The translations under genes and the position numbers were made by a program. From Taibaiella sp. (GTDB lineage Bacteria; Bacteroidota; Bacteroidia; Chitinophagales; Chitinophagaceae), in the NCBI GenBank assembly GCA_019638495.1, contig JAHBTQ010000002.1, forward strand, positions 496,001 through 560,000: a stretch of 64,000 nucleotides of DNA. The letters run 5' to 3'. The notes below the pieces were generated by a model. The model was not told the DNA's origin. It made no database searches and saw nothing but the letters and a program-made list of their open reading frames with translations. Positions 25,296 to 33,143 of the stretch are shown one piece after another. How positions within the stretch are numbered: position 1 is the first letter of the stretch; each line of letters starts with the position of its first letter.

Positions 25296-26210
25296 ATGGA
25301 AGAATCTATGATGAAAATAGTGGAACAATATCTATTTGATCCTACGATCGGGAAGATCGTCGTTGTTTGTATTGGGTTGGCAATAATATACAGTCTCGTT
25401 AGGTTTGCAAAGGCGAAAATTTCTCCCAGGATTAAAGATAATGCCAGCCGTTACCGGACCAACAAGTTCATATCATTTGCGGGTTATTTACTTGGCATTG
25501 TGCTGCTGGGGGTAGTGTACAGCAAAAAGCTGGGCGGCTTTACAGTGGCGTTTGGTATAGCAGGTGCGGGTATAGCCTTTGCGCTTCAAGAGGTGATCGC
25601 GTCCTTTGCCGGGTGGCTGGCAATACTTTTTGGTGGATTTTACAAGACAGGCGACAGAGTGCAGCTTGGCGGCATAAAAGGCGACGTTATGGACATTGGC
25701 GTGCTAAGAACCACGATAATGGAAACCGGTCAATGGGTGGATGGAGACCTTTACAACGGCAGGATAGTTCTAATAGCGAACAGCTTTGTGTTTAAGGAGC
25801 CGGTATTCAACTATTCGGGTAATTTCCCGTTTTTATGGGACGAAATTAAGGTGCCCATTCAGTATGGGAGCAATTACGAACGCACCCAGGAAATCTTATT
25901 GGCTGCTGGAAAAAAGGTAACGGGCAATTTACCGCAAGGGGCTCACGAACAGTGGGCCGATCTGCAGATACGCTATAGACTAGAAGATGCAATAACTGAG
26001 CCACAGGTATCCTTAATAGCCAATGATAACTGGGTGGAATTTACACTGCGATATGTAGTGGACTACAAACTGAGACGCTCTACAAAAACCGCGTTATTCC
26101 TTGAGATATTAAAGGAAGTGGATGCCACGGGCGGAGAGATAAAGTTCGCGTCAGCTACCTTTCAACTTGTGGAGTCTCCTGATTTTGGGGTGAAAGTGAA
26201 CGCAAAATGA
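25296..26210 (+). CDS. MscS-family mechanosensitive channel
   Basis: A 304-residue small-conductance mechanosensitive channel protein. Two N-terminal helices (IGKIVVVCIGLAIIYSLV; FISFAGYLLGIVLLGVVY) precede the pore helix region VAFGIAGAGIAFALQEVIAS. The beta domain follows (GGFYKTGDRVQLGGIKGDVMDIGVLRTTI), with the conserved NSFVFKEPVFNYS. The alpha/beta C-terminal domain runs to residue ~300. It releases osmolytes on hypo-osmotic shock. Three Met starts lie within the first six codons; the first is used. Confidence 0.92.
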   Translation: MEESMMKIVEQYLFDPTIGKIVVVCIGLAIIYSLVRFAKAKISPRIKDNASRYRTNKFISFAGYLLGIVLLGVVYSKKLGGFTVAFGIAGAGIAFALQEVIASFAGWLAILFGGFYKTGDRVQLGGIKGDVMDIGVLRTTIMETGQWVDGDLYNGRIVLIANSFVFKEPVFNYSGNFPFLWDEIKVPIQYGSNYERTQEILLAAGKKVTGNLPQGAHEQWADLQIRYRLEDAITEPQVSLIANDNWVEFTLRYVVDYKLRRSTKTALFLEILKEVDATGGEIKFASATFQLVESPDFGVKVNAK

Positions 26211-26340
26211 TGGAGTGTGCAGCGCGTCAGTTTTCCCTGTCGCTGGGCTTCTAGCATTCGCGTACAAATCTGCATCGAGCGTTATTTTGCCGCCTTAGAT
26301 GCTCGTGTTTCCAGTAATTTGCGCAGCAGAGATGATGCTC

Positions 26341-26346
26341 AGGAGG
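26341..26346 (+). promoter_or_regulatory. Unusually strong Shine-Dalgarno sequence AGGAGG
   Basis: AGGAGG lies six bases before the ATG at 26353. Such sites are uncommon in Bacteroidota, and this one favours that start over the in-frame ATG at 26299. Confidence 0.5.
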
Positions 26347-26352
26347 TTTGTA

Positions 26353-26808
26353 ATGGTGTCGACGCTAATATTTGTAGCGAAATGTGGTTTCGCTGCTGCC
26401 AGCATCGCTGATGTAGCGGGAGAAGATCCTGGGTTATTCATTATTATGATGGCGCTCCTTGCGGGAGTGGTGATAACCATGCTTTTTCTTCTATTATTTT
26501 TGGGGGCGGTTCTTGGTTGCTTTATCTTGTTTCTCACTCTTGGGATTGTTTCACTTTCAGCGCTCACCGGTTTGTATTATCGTTCGATAATCGAAGGAGT
26601 TGCGACATTCATTACATGTAGCTTAGCTGTTGCGGGTGGCTTAATGGGAGGACTCTTGCTAAGCCTGCTTAAAATACTTGGAGCGACCGTGTCGGTGGAC
26701 ATTTCAGTACTCGTAGTTGCCGCAGGTGTCTTTTCGGGACTACTCTTCTCATTTACTTTGAAATATATTGTGAGATATTTGATTGGCAAGCTGAATATAG
26801 TAGTCTAA
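26353..26808 (+). CDS. Small multi-pass membrane protein, unknown function
   Basis: A 151-residue protein, not recognised. Starting at 26353, it begins with a signal-like segment (MVSTLIFVAKCGFAAASIAD). Further hydrophobic helices follow (FIIMMALLAGVVITMLFLLL, AVLGCFILFLTLGIVSLSAL, FITCSLAVAGGLMGGLLLSL and ISVLVVAAGVFSGLLFSFTL). An alternative start at 26299 would add 18 residues. The next gene begins 8 bases after its stop, so the two are likely cotranscribed. Confidence 0.6.
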   Translation: MVSTLIFVAKCGFAAASIADVAGEDPGLFIIMMALLAGVVITMLFLLLFLGAVLGCFILFLTLGIVSLSALTGLYYRSIIEGVATFITCSLAVAGGLMGGLLLSLLKILGATVSVDISVLVVAAGVFSGLLFSFTLKYIVRYLIGKLNIVV

Positions 26809-26816
26809 ACATAGCA

Positions 26817-27422
26817 ATGAAATTTTTGAAGCTAAACTGGGCAAAGGTCATAATTCGGTTGCTAATTGTATTTGCAGTCTGGGCGGTTCTGAATTTAGTT
26901 GGCTGGTTTGGTTCACAGAATCAACTAACGGCTACCTTATGGTTGCATGAGCGTAGTGAAATGATGGTCACATCGGCCGCCGTTGCGATTCTGTTTTTGA
27001 CCCTTCATATTTGGGGGTACTTGAATCATTTTGATAGTAACCAAAGCCATCTAATCGAGTTAGTAAACAGAGGGATTTTCGATAGCAACCTTTACAAGAT
27101 CGGCAAATTGCACGCATCAACGTGGTTGTTGTTTACAAGGGAATGTGCTTACGGAGATTTAGGAGGGTATCCTGCGGTAGTGAGTATAAGTACATTCATT
27201 TCTCAACGCACGGAAACGACGCTGGAAATTCACTTCTTCATAGAGCAGATGAACAAGACACAGAAGAAAACACTCTCGATTCCAATCATAAATTCCCGTT
27301 TATCCGACAATATTGAACGGGAGATATTTGCTTTTGCAAATACTCTAAAAAACAAAGGATACCTTCCCGGAAATGTGACTGACGAATTACATGCTGCATC
27401 ACTGGTGAGATGGTGGGTCTAA
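26817..27422 (+). CDS. Two-helix membrane protein with soluble domain, unknown function
   Basis: A 201-residue protein, not recognised. Two transmembrane helices (VIIRLLIVFAVWAVLNLVGW and MMVTSAAVAILFLTLHIWGY) are followed by a soluble alpha/beta domain of about 130 residues (LLFTRECAYGDLGGYPAVVS, ETTLEIHFFIEQMN, LSDNIEREIFAFANTLKNKG). Probably forms a unit with the preceding membrane protein. Confidence 0.6.
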   Translation: MKFLKLNWAKVIIRLLIVFAVWAVLNLVGWFGSQNQLTATLWLHERSEMMVTSAAVAILFLTLHIWGYLNHFDSNQSHLIELVNRGIFDSNLYKIGKLHASTWLLFTRECAYGDLGGYPAVVSISTFISQRTETTLEIHFFIEQMNKTQKKTLSIPIINSRLSDNIEREIFAFANTLKNKGYLPGNVTDELHAASLVRWWV

Positions 27423-27502
27423 TGAAAGCATCGTCTATTCTCAATACCATACTCAAGTTAGGCTATGACTTTTGAGCCGTGGAGGTCGATGGGGCTTGCA
27501 AT

Positions 27503-27889
27503 TTACATGTCGCTGCGATGGCGACCAAGAGGCGAGCATTGACGATAGAGGTGTGTCTGAACATCATGCCGGAGGGTGGTTTTCCTTGTCTGGGGGCAAA
27601 AACAAAGGTCTACATTCAGTAGTATGCCAATTGAAAATGCCAGCCCGATAGCGGAAAATATGAATGCAAAGATGGTATAATACTTTTTCTTTTGCCTCTT
27701 ACTTGCCAATACAAATATTCCAAGACAGATTGCTATAACTGCGTATGCAAGGCAGAAATAAGCAATGCCTCGCAAGTTACTTCCGCATACCAAAAAACTG
27801 ATAAGTGCAGACATTGTTGCTAATGCCAGGCTCCACGTGGCGGCTTCTTCTCCCTTTTTTATTCGTCGACTGTAGGCAGATTCGATCAT
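27503..27889 (-). CDS. Small membrane protein, unknown function
   Basis: A 128-residue protein with three hydrophobic segments (ATWSLALATMSALISFLVCG; IAYFCLAYAVIAICLGIFVL; YYTIFAFIFSAIGLAFSIGI), resembling DUF4190-like small membrane proteins in layout. A basic loop KRQKKK separates helices two and three. The C-terminal 30 residues are Cys/His/Arg rich (CFCPQTRKTTLRHDVQTHL). Function unknown. Confidence 0.55.
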   Translation of the reverse strand: MIESAYSRRIKKGEEAATWSLALATMSALISFLVCGSNLRGIAYFCLAYAVIAICLGIFVLASKRQKKKYYTIFAFIFSAIGLAFSIGILLNVDLCFCPQTRKTTLRHDVQTHLYRQCSPLGRHRSDM

Positions 27890-27928
27890 TACTTGACCCT
27901 ATTACAATTTCATTCGGATAAAGGTTGT

Positions 27929-28423
27929 TTACTCACACTCCATAGCAAAAAACTCACCTAACTCTACCAGCTTCAAGCGTGGGGAGAAGGTGTTATCGCC
28001 CTGTAGCCTTTGGCGGAAGACGCAGTGAGACATGCCGCACTTGCCATCGCGCGTTTCACCGTAGAGTTCCATGTGCAAGTGGCGGCCTGTGATGCGGCCC
28101 TGCATGTCGTAGTCCATGCCCCAATCTTCAGACGTGATCTTTGCGTCGATGAATTCTTCATCGCACTTGATGGTGCCAGCTTTCCTGTTGGCGAGCCAGA
28201 TGGCTTCGTTTTCGAGGCGCTCATTGCGCATGCCTGGTTTTATGGCGCTGAAGCGGGCGTTATTTTGCGCTATAGCTGAGGGGCAGAACGCAGTAAGCAC
28301 GAGCAGTGTACAGAATGCGCTGCTTACTAACCACCCGCCTAGCGGACGGGCAGGCAAAGAATACAAAGATTTAGCACTAAGGGCACAAGGATTGTGTTTT
28401 GTTTTAAAGGGCAAAAGGATCAT
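27929..28423 (-). CDS. Exported protein of unknown function with a palindromic repeat in its leader
   Basis: About 164 residues if started at ATG 28423; an in-frame ATG at 28471 also exists. The hydrophobic signal core WLVSSAFCTLLVLTAFCPSAIAQ is preceded by a long leader. Part of that leader (LPARPLGGW) is encoded by a dispersed palindrome at 28334-28353. The mature part has paired cysteines (KCDEEF, GKCGMSHCVF, MECE) and HLHMELYGETRDG. Not recognised as a family. Start uncertain because of the inserted repeat. Confidence 0.5.
   Translation of the reverse strand: MILLPFKTKHNPCALSAKSLYSLPARPLGGWLVSSAFCTLLVLTAFCPSAIAQNNARFSAIKPGMRNERLENEAIWLANRKAGTIKCDEEFIDAKITSEDWGMDYDMQGRITGRHLHMELYGETRDGKCGMSHCVFRQRLQGDNTFSPRLKLVELGEFFAMECE
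28334..28353. repeat. Dispersed GC-rich palindrome within a signal-peptide coding region
   Basis: CCCGCCTAGCGGACGGGCAG; CCGC/GCGG and CCCG/CGGG arms. Similar in design to the CCTGCCTGCCGGTAGGCA palindrome at 56226-56243. Confidence 0.5.
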
Positions 28424-28494
28424 GTATTTCTGTGGAGAGATGGTGTACTCCTGGCTTTTCCGCGTACGCATGTCTGGGCGTTGAGAAGCCTAAG

Positions 28495-29235
28495 TTACTG
28501 TTTTATGCGGGATAGCATACGTTCCAGGTCTTCGGGAGTGTCTATGCAGTGGCTTTCATACTTTGTGGGTACACATTTGATACGGAAGCCATGTTCCAGC
28601 CACCGCAGCTGCTCCAGGCTCTCTGTTCTTTCCAGTGAGGAAACGGGTAGGGCAGTGATACGCTCCAGTATGTCCCTGCGATAGGCATACATGCCCACAT
28701 GCCGGTAGTAAGTATGATGTTTGTGCCAATCGGCCTCCTCCGCGCCTTTAATGAAGGGAATGACCATACGGCTGAAGTAAAGCGCCTCTTGCCGGTCGTT
28801 CAACACAATTTTCACCTCTCCTTTGTCAAATAGCTCTTCGTGCGCGGAAACCGGGATCATTTGCGTAGCCAGCTCAGTGGTGCCATCCTGCAGAACGGCC
28901 GCAAGTTCATTTACCTGTTCCGGGTCAATGAAGGGTTCATCGCCCTGGATATTGATGACATATTGTATGGCTGGGTCTAGTTGCAACAGGGCATCGTAGC
29001 AACGGTCGGTGCCGCTTGGGTGGTGGGCTGCTGTCATCACTACTTTTCCCCCAAATGCAGTGACATGGTCAAAGATCCTCTGATCGTCAGTGGCAACCAC
29101 AACGATATGAAGAGCCGGGCTTTTTGCTGCCTGCTCATACACACGCTGAATCATGCTTTTGCCATTAATGTCGGCGAGAGCCTTGCCCGGGAACCGGGTT
29201 GAAGCGTAACGTGCGGGTATAATGCCTGCTATCAT
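28495..29235 (-). CDS. kdsB: 3-deoxy-manno-octulosonate cytidylyltransferase (CMP-Kdo synthetase)
   Basis: Activates Kdo (here probably 8-amino-Kdo) with CTP to give the CMP-sugar for transfer to lipid A. 246 residues with the family marks IIPARYASTRFPGKALADI (N-terminal nucleotide loop), VVVATDDQRIFDHV, SGTDRCYDALL, NIQGDEPFIDPEQV and YFSRMVIPF, plus HVGMYAYRRDIL. Its start codon overlaps the phosphatase gene by 4 bases. Last gene of the Kdo operon. Neighbouring kdnA/kdnB suggest the amino sugar as substrate, as in Shewanella. Confidence 0.96.
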   Translation of the reverse strand: MIAGIIPARYASTRFPGKALADINGKSMIQRVYEQAAKSPALHIVVVATDDQRIFDHVTAFGGKVVMTAAHHPSGTDRCYDALLQLDPAIQYVINIQGDEPFIDPEQVNELAAVLQDGTTELATQMIPVSAHEELFDKGEVKIVLNDRQEALYFSRMVIPFIKGAEEADWHKHHTYYRHVGMYAYRRDILERITALPVSSLERTESLEQLRWLEHGFRIKCVPTKYESHCIDTPEDLERMLSRIKQ

Positions 29236-29933
29236 GGATGTGTCTGTTCTGATATCCTGGAATCTGAAACGGAGTAAAATGCCGGTGATGGCACGTTGCG
29301 ACTATTGAGGTAGTCGCGGTAGTTGTCGGTAAACTGCGCACGCTGCAGAATGGTGTCTTCGTAACGGCCGCTGAGTGTTTTCATCAGCTCGGTGGCCTCC
29401 CTCAGCGCGTTATTACCTCCGTCATTTGCGGTGATATAGTCGGCAAAATTGTGCTCCATGGCTGTTCGCAGTAACATCGGATTGCTGTTTCTTCCTACCA
29501 TTATCCGTACGCCACAGGCTGCAGCCACAGCAAGGTCGGTAATGTCGTCAAAGAAATAAGCTACTTCAGACGGATGCAGGTCGTGCGCAGCGCACAGGTG
29601 CAGTAATGCGTCTGTCTTTTTCTTGATGCCGTAGTACACTGCATGGAAATGCTCCCTGCGAGCGAACGTAAAGGCCGTAGGGTTCGTTTCGCCTGTTATA
29701 ATTCCCACAATAGGGTTGGCACCACGGCGAATGAAATGATTGTAGCGGAGCATATTTATGCCCATAGAGTCGACCTCGTTAAATGGACTTGATCCATCTT
29801 CGCCCTTAGACCCGTCATTGAACACACCATCCCAATCGAAGATGTAGGCATTAACGCCGTTCAGCTTTTCGGCAAGGGTTGCGGCTTCCGTAACAAAGGT
29901 GCCGCGGAATATGGATGTGACGAGGTCGTGCAT
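29232..29933 (-). CDS. KdsC-like HAD phosphatase
   Basis: A 233-residue HAD-superfamily hydrolase. The nucleophile motif is FDWDGVFNDG (about residue 33) and the metal-binding motif IV is FFDDITDLAVAAACGV (about 127). VYYGIKKKTDALLHL supplies the conserved Lys region, as in Kdo-8-phosphate phosphatase. Longer than the usual ~180-residue KdsC, with extra N- and C-terminal helices (NNALREATELMKTLSG; FTDNYRDYLNSRN). Position between the Kdo-8-P synthase branch and kdsB supports dephosphorylation of Kdo-8-phosphate. Confidence 0.8.
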   Translation of the reverse strand: MHDLVTSIFRGTFVTEAATLAEKLNGVNAYIFDWDGVFNDGSKGEDGSSPFNEVDSMGINMLRYNHFIRRGANPIVGIITGETNPTAFTFARREHFHAVYYGIKKKTDALLHLCAAHDLHPSEVAYFFDDITDLAVAAACGVRIMVGRNSNPMLLRTAMEHNFADYITANDGGNNALREATELMKTLSGRYEDTILQRAQFTDNYRDYLNSRNVPSPAFYSVSDSRISEQTHP

Positions 29934-29947
29934 GGAAGTATTGACTA

Positions 29948-30961
29948 CTAGTAAGCTTTGAGGTCCTGTATATCGAGCATGCCCACCGGCCTACCGTTTT
30001 CAGTAGCCAATATAGTGTCCACCTTCATTTTGTTGAAGATACCGGCAGCGTCATTCAGCAGGGCATTTACGTCAATACTTATCGGAGTTTTAAATGCAAG
30101 GCTGCCGATAGTTTTGTCAAGGATGTGCTCGCCTTCGCTCTGCAACAGTCGACGCAGGTCGCCATCTGTGAAAATGCCAACAAGTGCGCCGGCATCATCT
30201 ACCACGGTAACGCAGCCAAAACCATAATTGGTCATCTGCACAATAGCGTCCTTCAATGAGCTGGAAGCGTTTACGGTCGGGTTCACGCCATTCAGTGCTT
30301 CCTTCACACGTACCGTCATCAGGCGCGTGTCTGAAAGGAACTGCTCCGTGCCCACGGTAGTGAAGTTGTTCTCGGTAAGAGATTTGAGTATTTTCAGTGG
30401 AACAGTAATAGTGTGCGCACCTGCTGAAAGCGCATTACGCACATGCTCTACGTTGCGCACAGAGCTAAACATGATCTTGGTGTCGTATTTGTAGCGCTCC
30501 ACCGCTTTTACGCACTGCTCCACAAGAGCAACTGCGTCGTGGCCCTGATCCTGCAGCCTGCCCACCAGCGGACAAACATAGGTAGCGCCGGCCTGCATAG
30601 CCATATAGGCCTGTTGCAGGGTGTACACAAGGTGCACGTTTACCAGCAAACCCTTGTTGCGCAGCATGCGGCAGGCACGAAGGCCTTCCAGCGATACCGG
30701 TATCTTGAATACTGTCGTCTTAGGGTCGAGGCCCAGTGCGAGCTGGCGCTCAGCTTCTTTTACCACGTCTTCGGCCGTGTTTCCCAGTGCTTCGATCTGG
30801 AGCACGGGAACCATTTTAGACAGCTTTACGATAGTGCCGTCTATGTCGGTAATACCCTCGCGCTGCATAAAAGTAGGCGTAGTGGTAAGGCCGGTAAGAA
30901 AGCCGAGTTTAAATCCTTCTTCTATTTCGCGGAGATTGGCTGAGTCAAGATACAGTTCCAT
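29948..30961 (-). CDS. Transaldolase/fructose-6-phosphate-aldolase-like domain fused to a KdsD-type CBS pair
   Basis: A 337-residue fusion. Residues 1-220 are a TalC/FSA-type barrel: MELYLDSANL (Asp6), Schiff-base Lys86 in TVFKIPVSLEGL, GATYVCPLVGRL and GAHTITVPLKIL. Two usual active-site positions differ: TTNP is TTTP, and the Phe/Tyr of the (S/A)P(F/Y)VxR motif is Leu (CPLVGR). Residues 225-337 are two CBS domains with LVGIFTDGDLRR, the hallmark of arabinose-5-phosphate isomerase KdsD. No SIS isomerase domain is present. Between kdsA and the phosphatase it occupies the KdsD slot. Inference: it supplies arabinose-5-phosphate by aldol chemistry or regulates that supply. Confidence 0.9.
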   Translation of the reverse strand: MELYLDSANLREIEEGFKLGFLTGLTTTPTFMQREGITDIDGTIVKLSKMVPVLQIEALGNTAEDVVKEAERQLALGLDPKTTVFKIPVSLEGLRACRMLRNKGLLVNVHLVYTLQQAYMAMQAGATYVCPLVGRLQDQGHDAVALVEQCVKAVERYKYDTKIMFSSVRNVEHVRNALSAGAHTITVPLKILKSLTENNFTTVGTEQFLSDTRLMTVRVKEALNGVNPTVNASSSLKDAIVQMTNYGFGCVTVVDDAGALVGIFTDGDLRRLLQSEGEHILDKTIGSLAFKTPISIDVNALLNDAAGIFNKMKVDTILATENGRPVGMLDIQDLKAY

Positions 30962-31040
30962 GTTATTTTGTTTCTGTGTTGTGTTTTTATTGAGCTATAA
31001 AGCGTGGCAAAGCTATAAAAATGCCGCCGAATGGTTGCTT

Positions 31041-31877
31041 TTAGTTGGTACGGTATTTTACTTCCACTGCGTGCAGCTCCAGTAGTGGCTTCAGGTATTC
31101 TTCAAGGTCGTTTACATTCATCTGGCTGGCAGCGTCGCAAAGAGCCTTTTCAGGGTCGGTATGGGTTTCAATGAATATTCCATCTACACCGGCAGCTACG
31201 CCTGCGCGGCCCAGAACCGGCAGGAACTCACGAGCACCACCCTTGGCGTCTGCACTTGGAATGCCGTATTTGCGGATAGCATGGGTAATGTCGAACACTA
31301 CAGGATAGCCGAGGTTGCGCATATGGTAGAACGCTCGTGGGTCTACCACCAGGTCATTGTAGCCCATGGTGTAGCCGCGCTCTGTAAGGATGATCTGGTC
31401 GTTGCCTGCAGCCACGCATTTACCCACAGGGTGCTTCATGTTGTCGGGCGCCAGGAATTGGCCATGCTTAATGTTCACAACCTTGCCAGTTTTGGCAGCA
31501 GCCACCATAAGCCCTGATTGCATACACAGGTATGCCGGTATCTGCAGCACATCGCACACCTCGCCAACAGGCGCTGCCTGGTCGGGATAGTGAATGTCTG
31601 TGAGCAGGGTGAAGCCAAACTGTTCCTTCACTTTGGCCAGGATCTTCATTCCTTTGTCCAGACCAGGACCATCGTAGTAGCTGAGGCTGCTGCGATTATC
31701 CTTCAGGAAGGACGACTTATAAATAATTGGTATGTTGAGGCGCTCACTTACTTCTTTCAGCTTTTCAGCGGTCTTCATCATCACCATTTCATCTTCAATA
31801 ACACATGGGCCGGAAATGAGGAACAGCTCATCAGAGCCACACTCAATATTACCAACCATTACTTTTTTATTGCTCAT
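31041..31877 (-). CDS. kdsA: 3-deoxy-8-phosphooctulonate synthase (Kdo-8-P synthase)
   Basis: Condenses phosphoenolpyruvate with D-arabinose-5-phosphate to Kdo-8-phosphate. 278 residues with LISGPCVIE, YKSSFLKDNRSS, GFTLLTDIHYPDQ, VLQIPAYLCMQ, NIKHGQFLAPDNMKH and VFDITHAIRKYG. The Cys in SGPCVIE (Asn in the E. coli enzyme) places it in the metal-dependent class. Separated by 120 bases from kdnB, with its own possible promoter box at 31930-31937. Confidence 0.96.
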   Translation of the reverse strand: MSNKKVMVGNIECGSDELFLISGPCVIEDEMVMMKTAEKLKEVSERLNIPIIYKSSFLKDNRSSLSYYDGPGLDKGMKILAKVKEQFGFTLLTDIHYPDQAAPVGEVCDVLQIPAYLCMQSGLMVAAAKTGKVVNIKHGQFLAPDNMKHPVGKCVAAGNDQIILTERGYTMGYNDLVVDPRAFYHMRNLGYPVVFDITHAIRKYGIPSADAKGGAREFLPVLGRAGVAAGVDGIFIETHTDPEKALCDAASQMNVNDLEEYLKPLLELHAVEVKYRTN

Positions 31878-31929
31878 AACTAATTTTTAGATCTTAACAC
31901 AAGGGGCACTAAGGTTTTCACAAGGATCA

Positions 31930-31937
31930 CAAAGGTA
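31930..31937 (-). promoter_or_regulatory. Possible internal -7 box before kdsA
   Basis: TACCTTTG on the - strand, 53 bases before the kdsA ATG. It lies in a CACAAGG/CACTAAGG-rich spacer and could be a chance match. Confidence 0.35.
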
Positions 31938-31997
31938 GCTTTGTGGTTGGTAAAGTTCCGTTAAGAACCACTGGAAAGGCGACAGCGGCTCAAACTG

Positions 31998-33143
31998 TTA
32001 CATTCTCCTGTACAGGTCCTTGATCGTATCCAGTGTCACCTTTTCCTTCCAATCAGCGCCGACTGCATGGTTCCACATGTGGTGGAGGTTATATGCTACA
32101 TGGGCCATCGCAGTTATGGTTTCGTCGCTCCACATTGCAGCCAGCCCGGTAGGGAGATTTACATTGTGTTTCGTTAGCATTGACTTGAATTCCGTTACGG
32201 CGTCACCATAATAGTCCTCAAGATGCTGGAACGCGACGCAATTCGCATAACAGTGTTTTTCTCCTAATATTTTAGATAGGCCATAGGAGAGTGCGTGGCA
32301 AACACCAACTTCAGAATAAGTTAAGCTGAGGCCACCCATCATACTGGCAACCATTAGTTTATCATCATTTTCAGGTGTTTGGCCCGCGTCCGGCCCAAGG
32401 TAAATTTCGCGACACAGTTTCAGTGATTGCTCGGCATAGGCATGGCTATATGCATTGTTTAGTGTACCTGTTTCAGATTCTATGCAATGTATATATGTGT
32501 CCATTCCGGTGTAGAACCATTTATCTACGGGAACAGTGGCCGTAAGCTCACTATCCAGGATTACCTGGTTAAAAATGGTCCAGTCACATTTCAGGCCCAG
32601 TTTCTTTTCAGGCCCGGTTAGCACAGCTGTCATGGAAACTTCCGCCCCTGTACCCGAAATAGTCGGTATGCCCAGGTGATAAATGCCTGGTTTTTTGATG
32701 AGATTTAGTCCCTGGTAGAGCGTAGAAGAGCCCTCGTTGGTGAACATCAATGACACAGCCTTTGCAATATCCATAATGCTGCCACCGCCAATGCCAATAA
32801 CGCCGGCAGGCAAACCGTGCCCGGCAAGTATCTCATCACGAAGATTATCGATTTGTTCTGTCGTAGGCTCGTTGGGGTCAACATCTATGAAGCGAACAAC
32901 GTCTTTATCCGTCAGTGGCAGTTTGTCTGCAAGGGACTTGCCGTTGAAAAAATTATCAACCACATACAGGAAGAAGCCATCGTTCTCGTGCCTTTTTGTG
33001 GCAAGTATGTCGCCCAGCATGGAAAAGCTACCACGACCGAAAACTACTTTATCGATATTTTTGAAATTCTTGAATGTCAACTTGTTGTGAGTTTTATTGT
33101 AAGTTATTATGCAACTTGAGGTGCCATTGCGCGTTTTGCACAT
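31998..33143 (-). CDS. kdnB: KdnB-like iron-containing alcohol dehydrogenase (Kdo 8-oxidase)
   Basis: Type III metal-dependent alcohol dehydrogenase. Marks: VIGIGGGSIMDIAKAVSLM (NAD(P) region), PTISGTGAEVSMTAVLTG, and metal-ligand regions DTYIHCIESETGT, SEVGVCHALSYGL and NLHHMWNHAVG. Next to an aminotransferase it fits KdnB, which oxidises C8 of Kdo before amination to 8-amino-Kdo. As written, 381 residues with a 37-base overlap into kdnA; a TTG at 33080 (LTFKNFKNIDKVVFGRGSF) gives a more usual N-terminus and no overlap, so the start is uncertain. Specific assignment rests on context. Confidence 0.85.
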   Translation of the reverse strand: MCKTRNGTSSCIITYNKTHNKLTFKNFKNIDKVVFGRGSFSMLGDILATKRHENDGFFLYVVDNFFNGKSLADKLPLTDKDVVRFIDVDPNEPTTEQIDNLRDEILAGHGLPAGVIGIGGGSIMDIAKAVSLMFTNEGSSTLYQGLNLIKKPGIYHLGIPTISGTGAEVSMTAVLTGPEKKLGLKCDWTIFNQVILDSELTATVPVDKWFYTGMDTYIHCIESETGTLNNAYSHAYAEQSLKLCREIYLGPDAGQTPENDDKLMVASMMGGLSLTYSEVGVCHALSYGLSKILGEKHCYANCVAFQHLEDYYGDAVTEFKSMLTKHNVNLPTGLAAMWSDETITAMAHVAYNLHHMWNHAVGADWKEKVTLDTIKDLYRRM

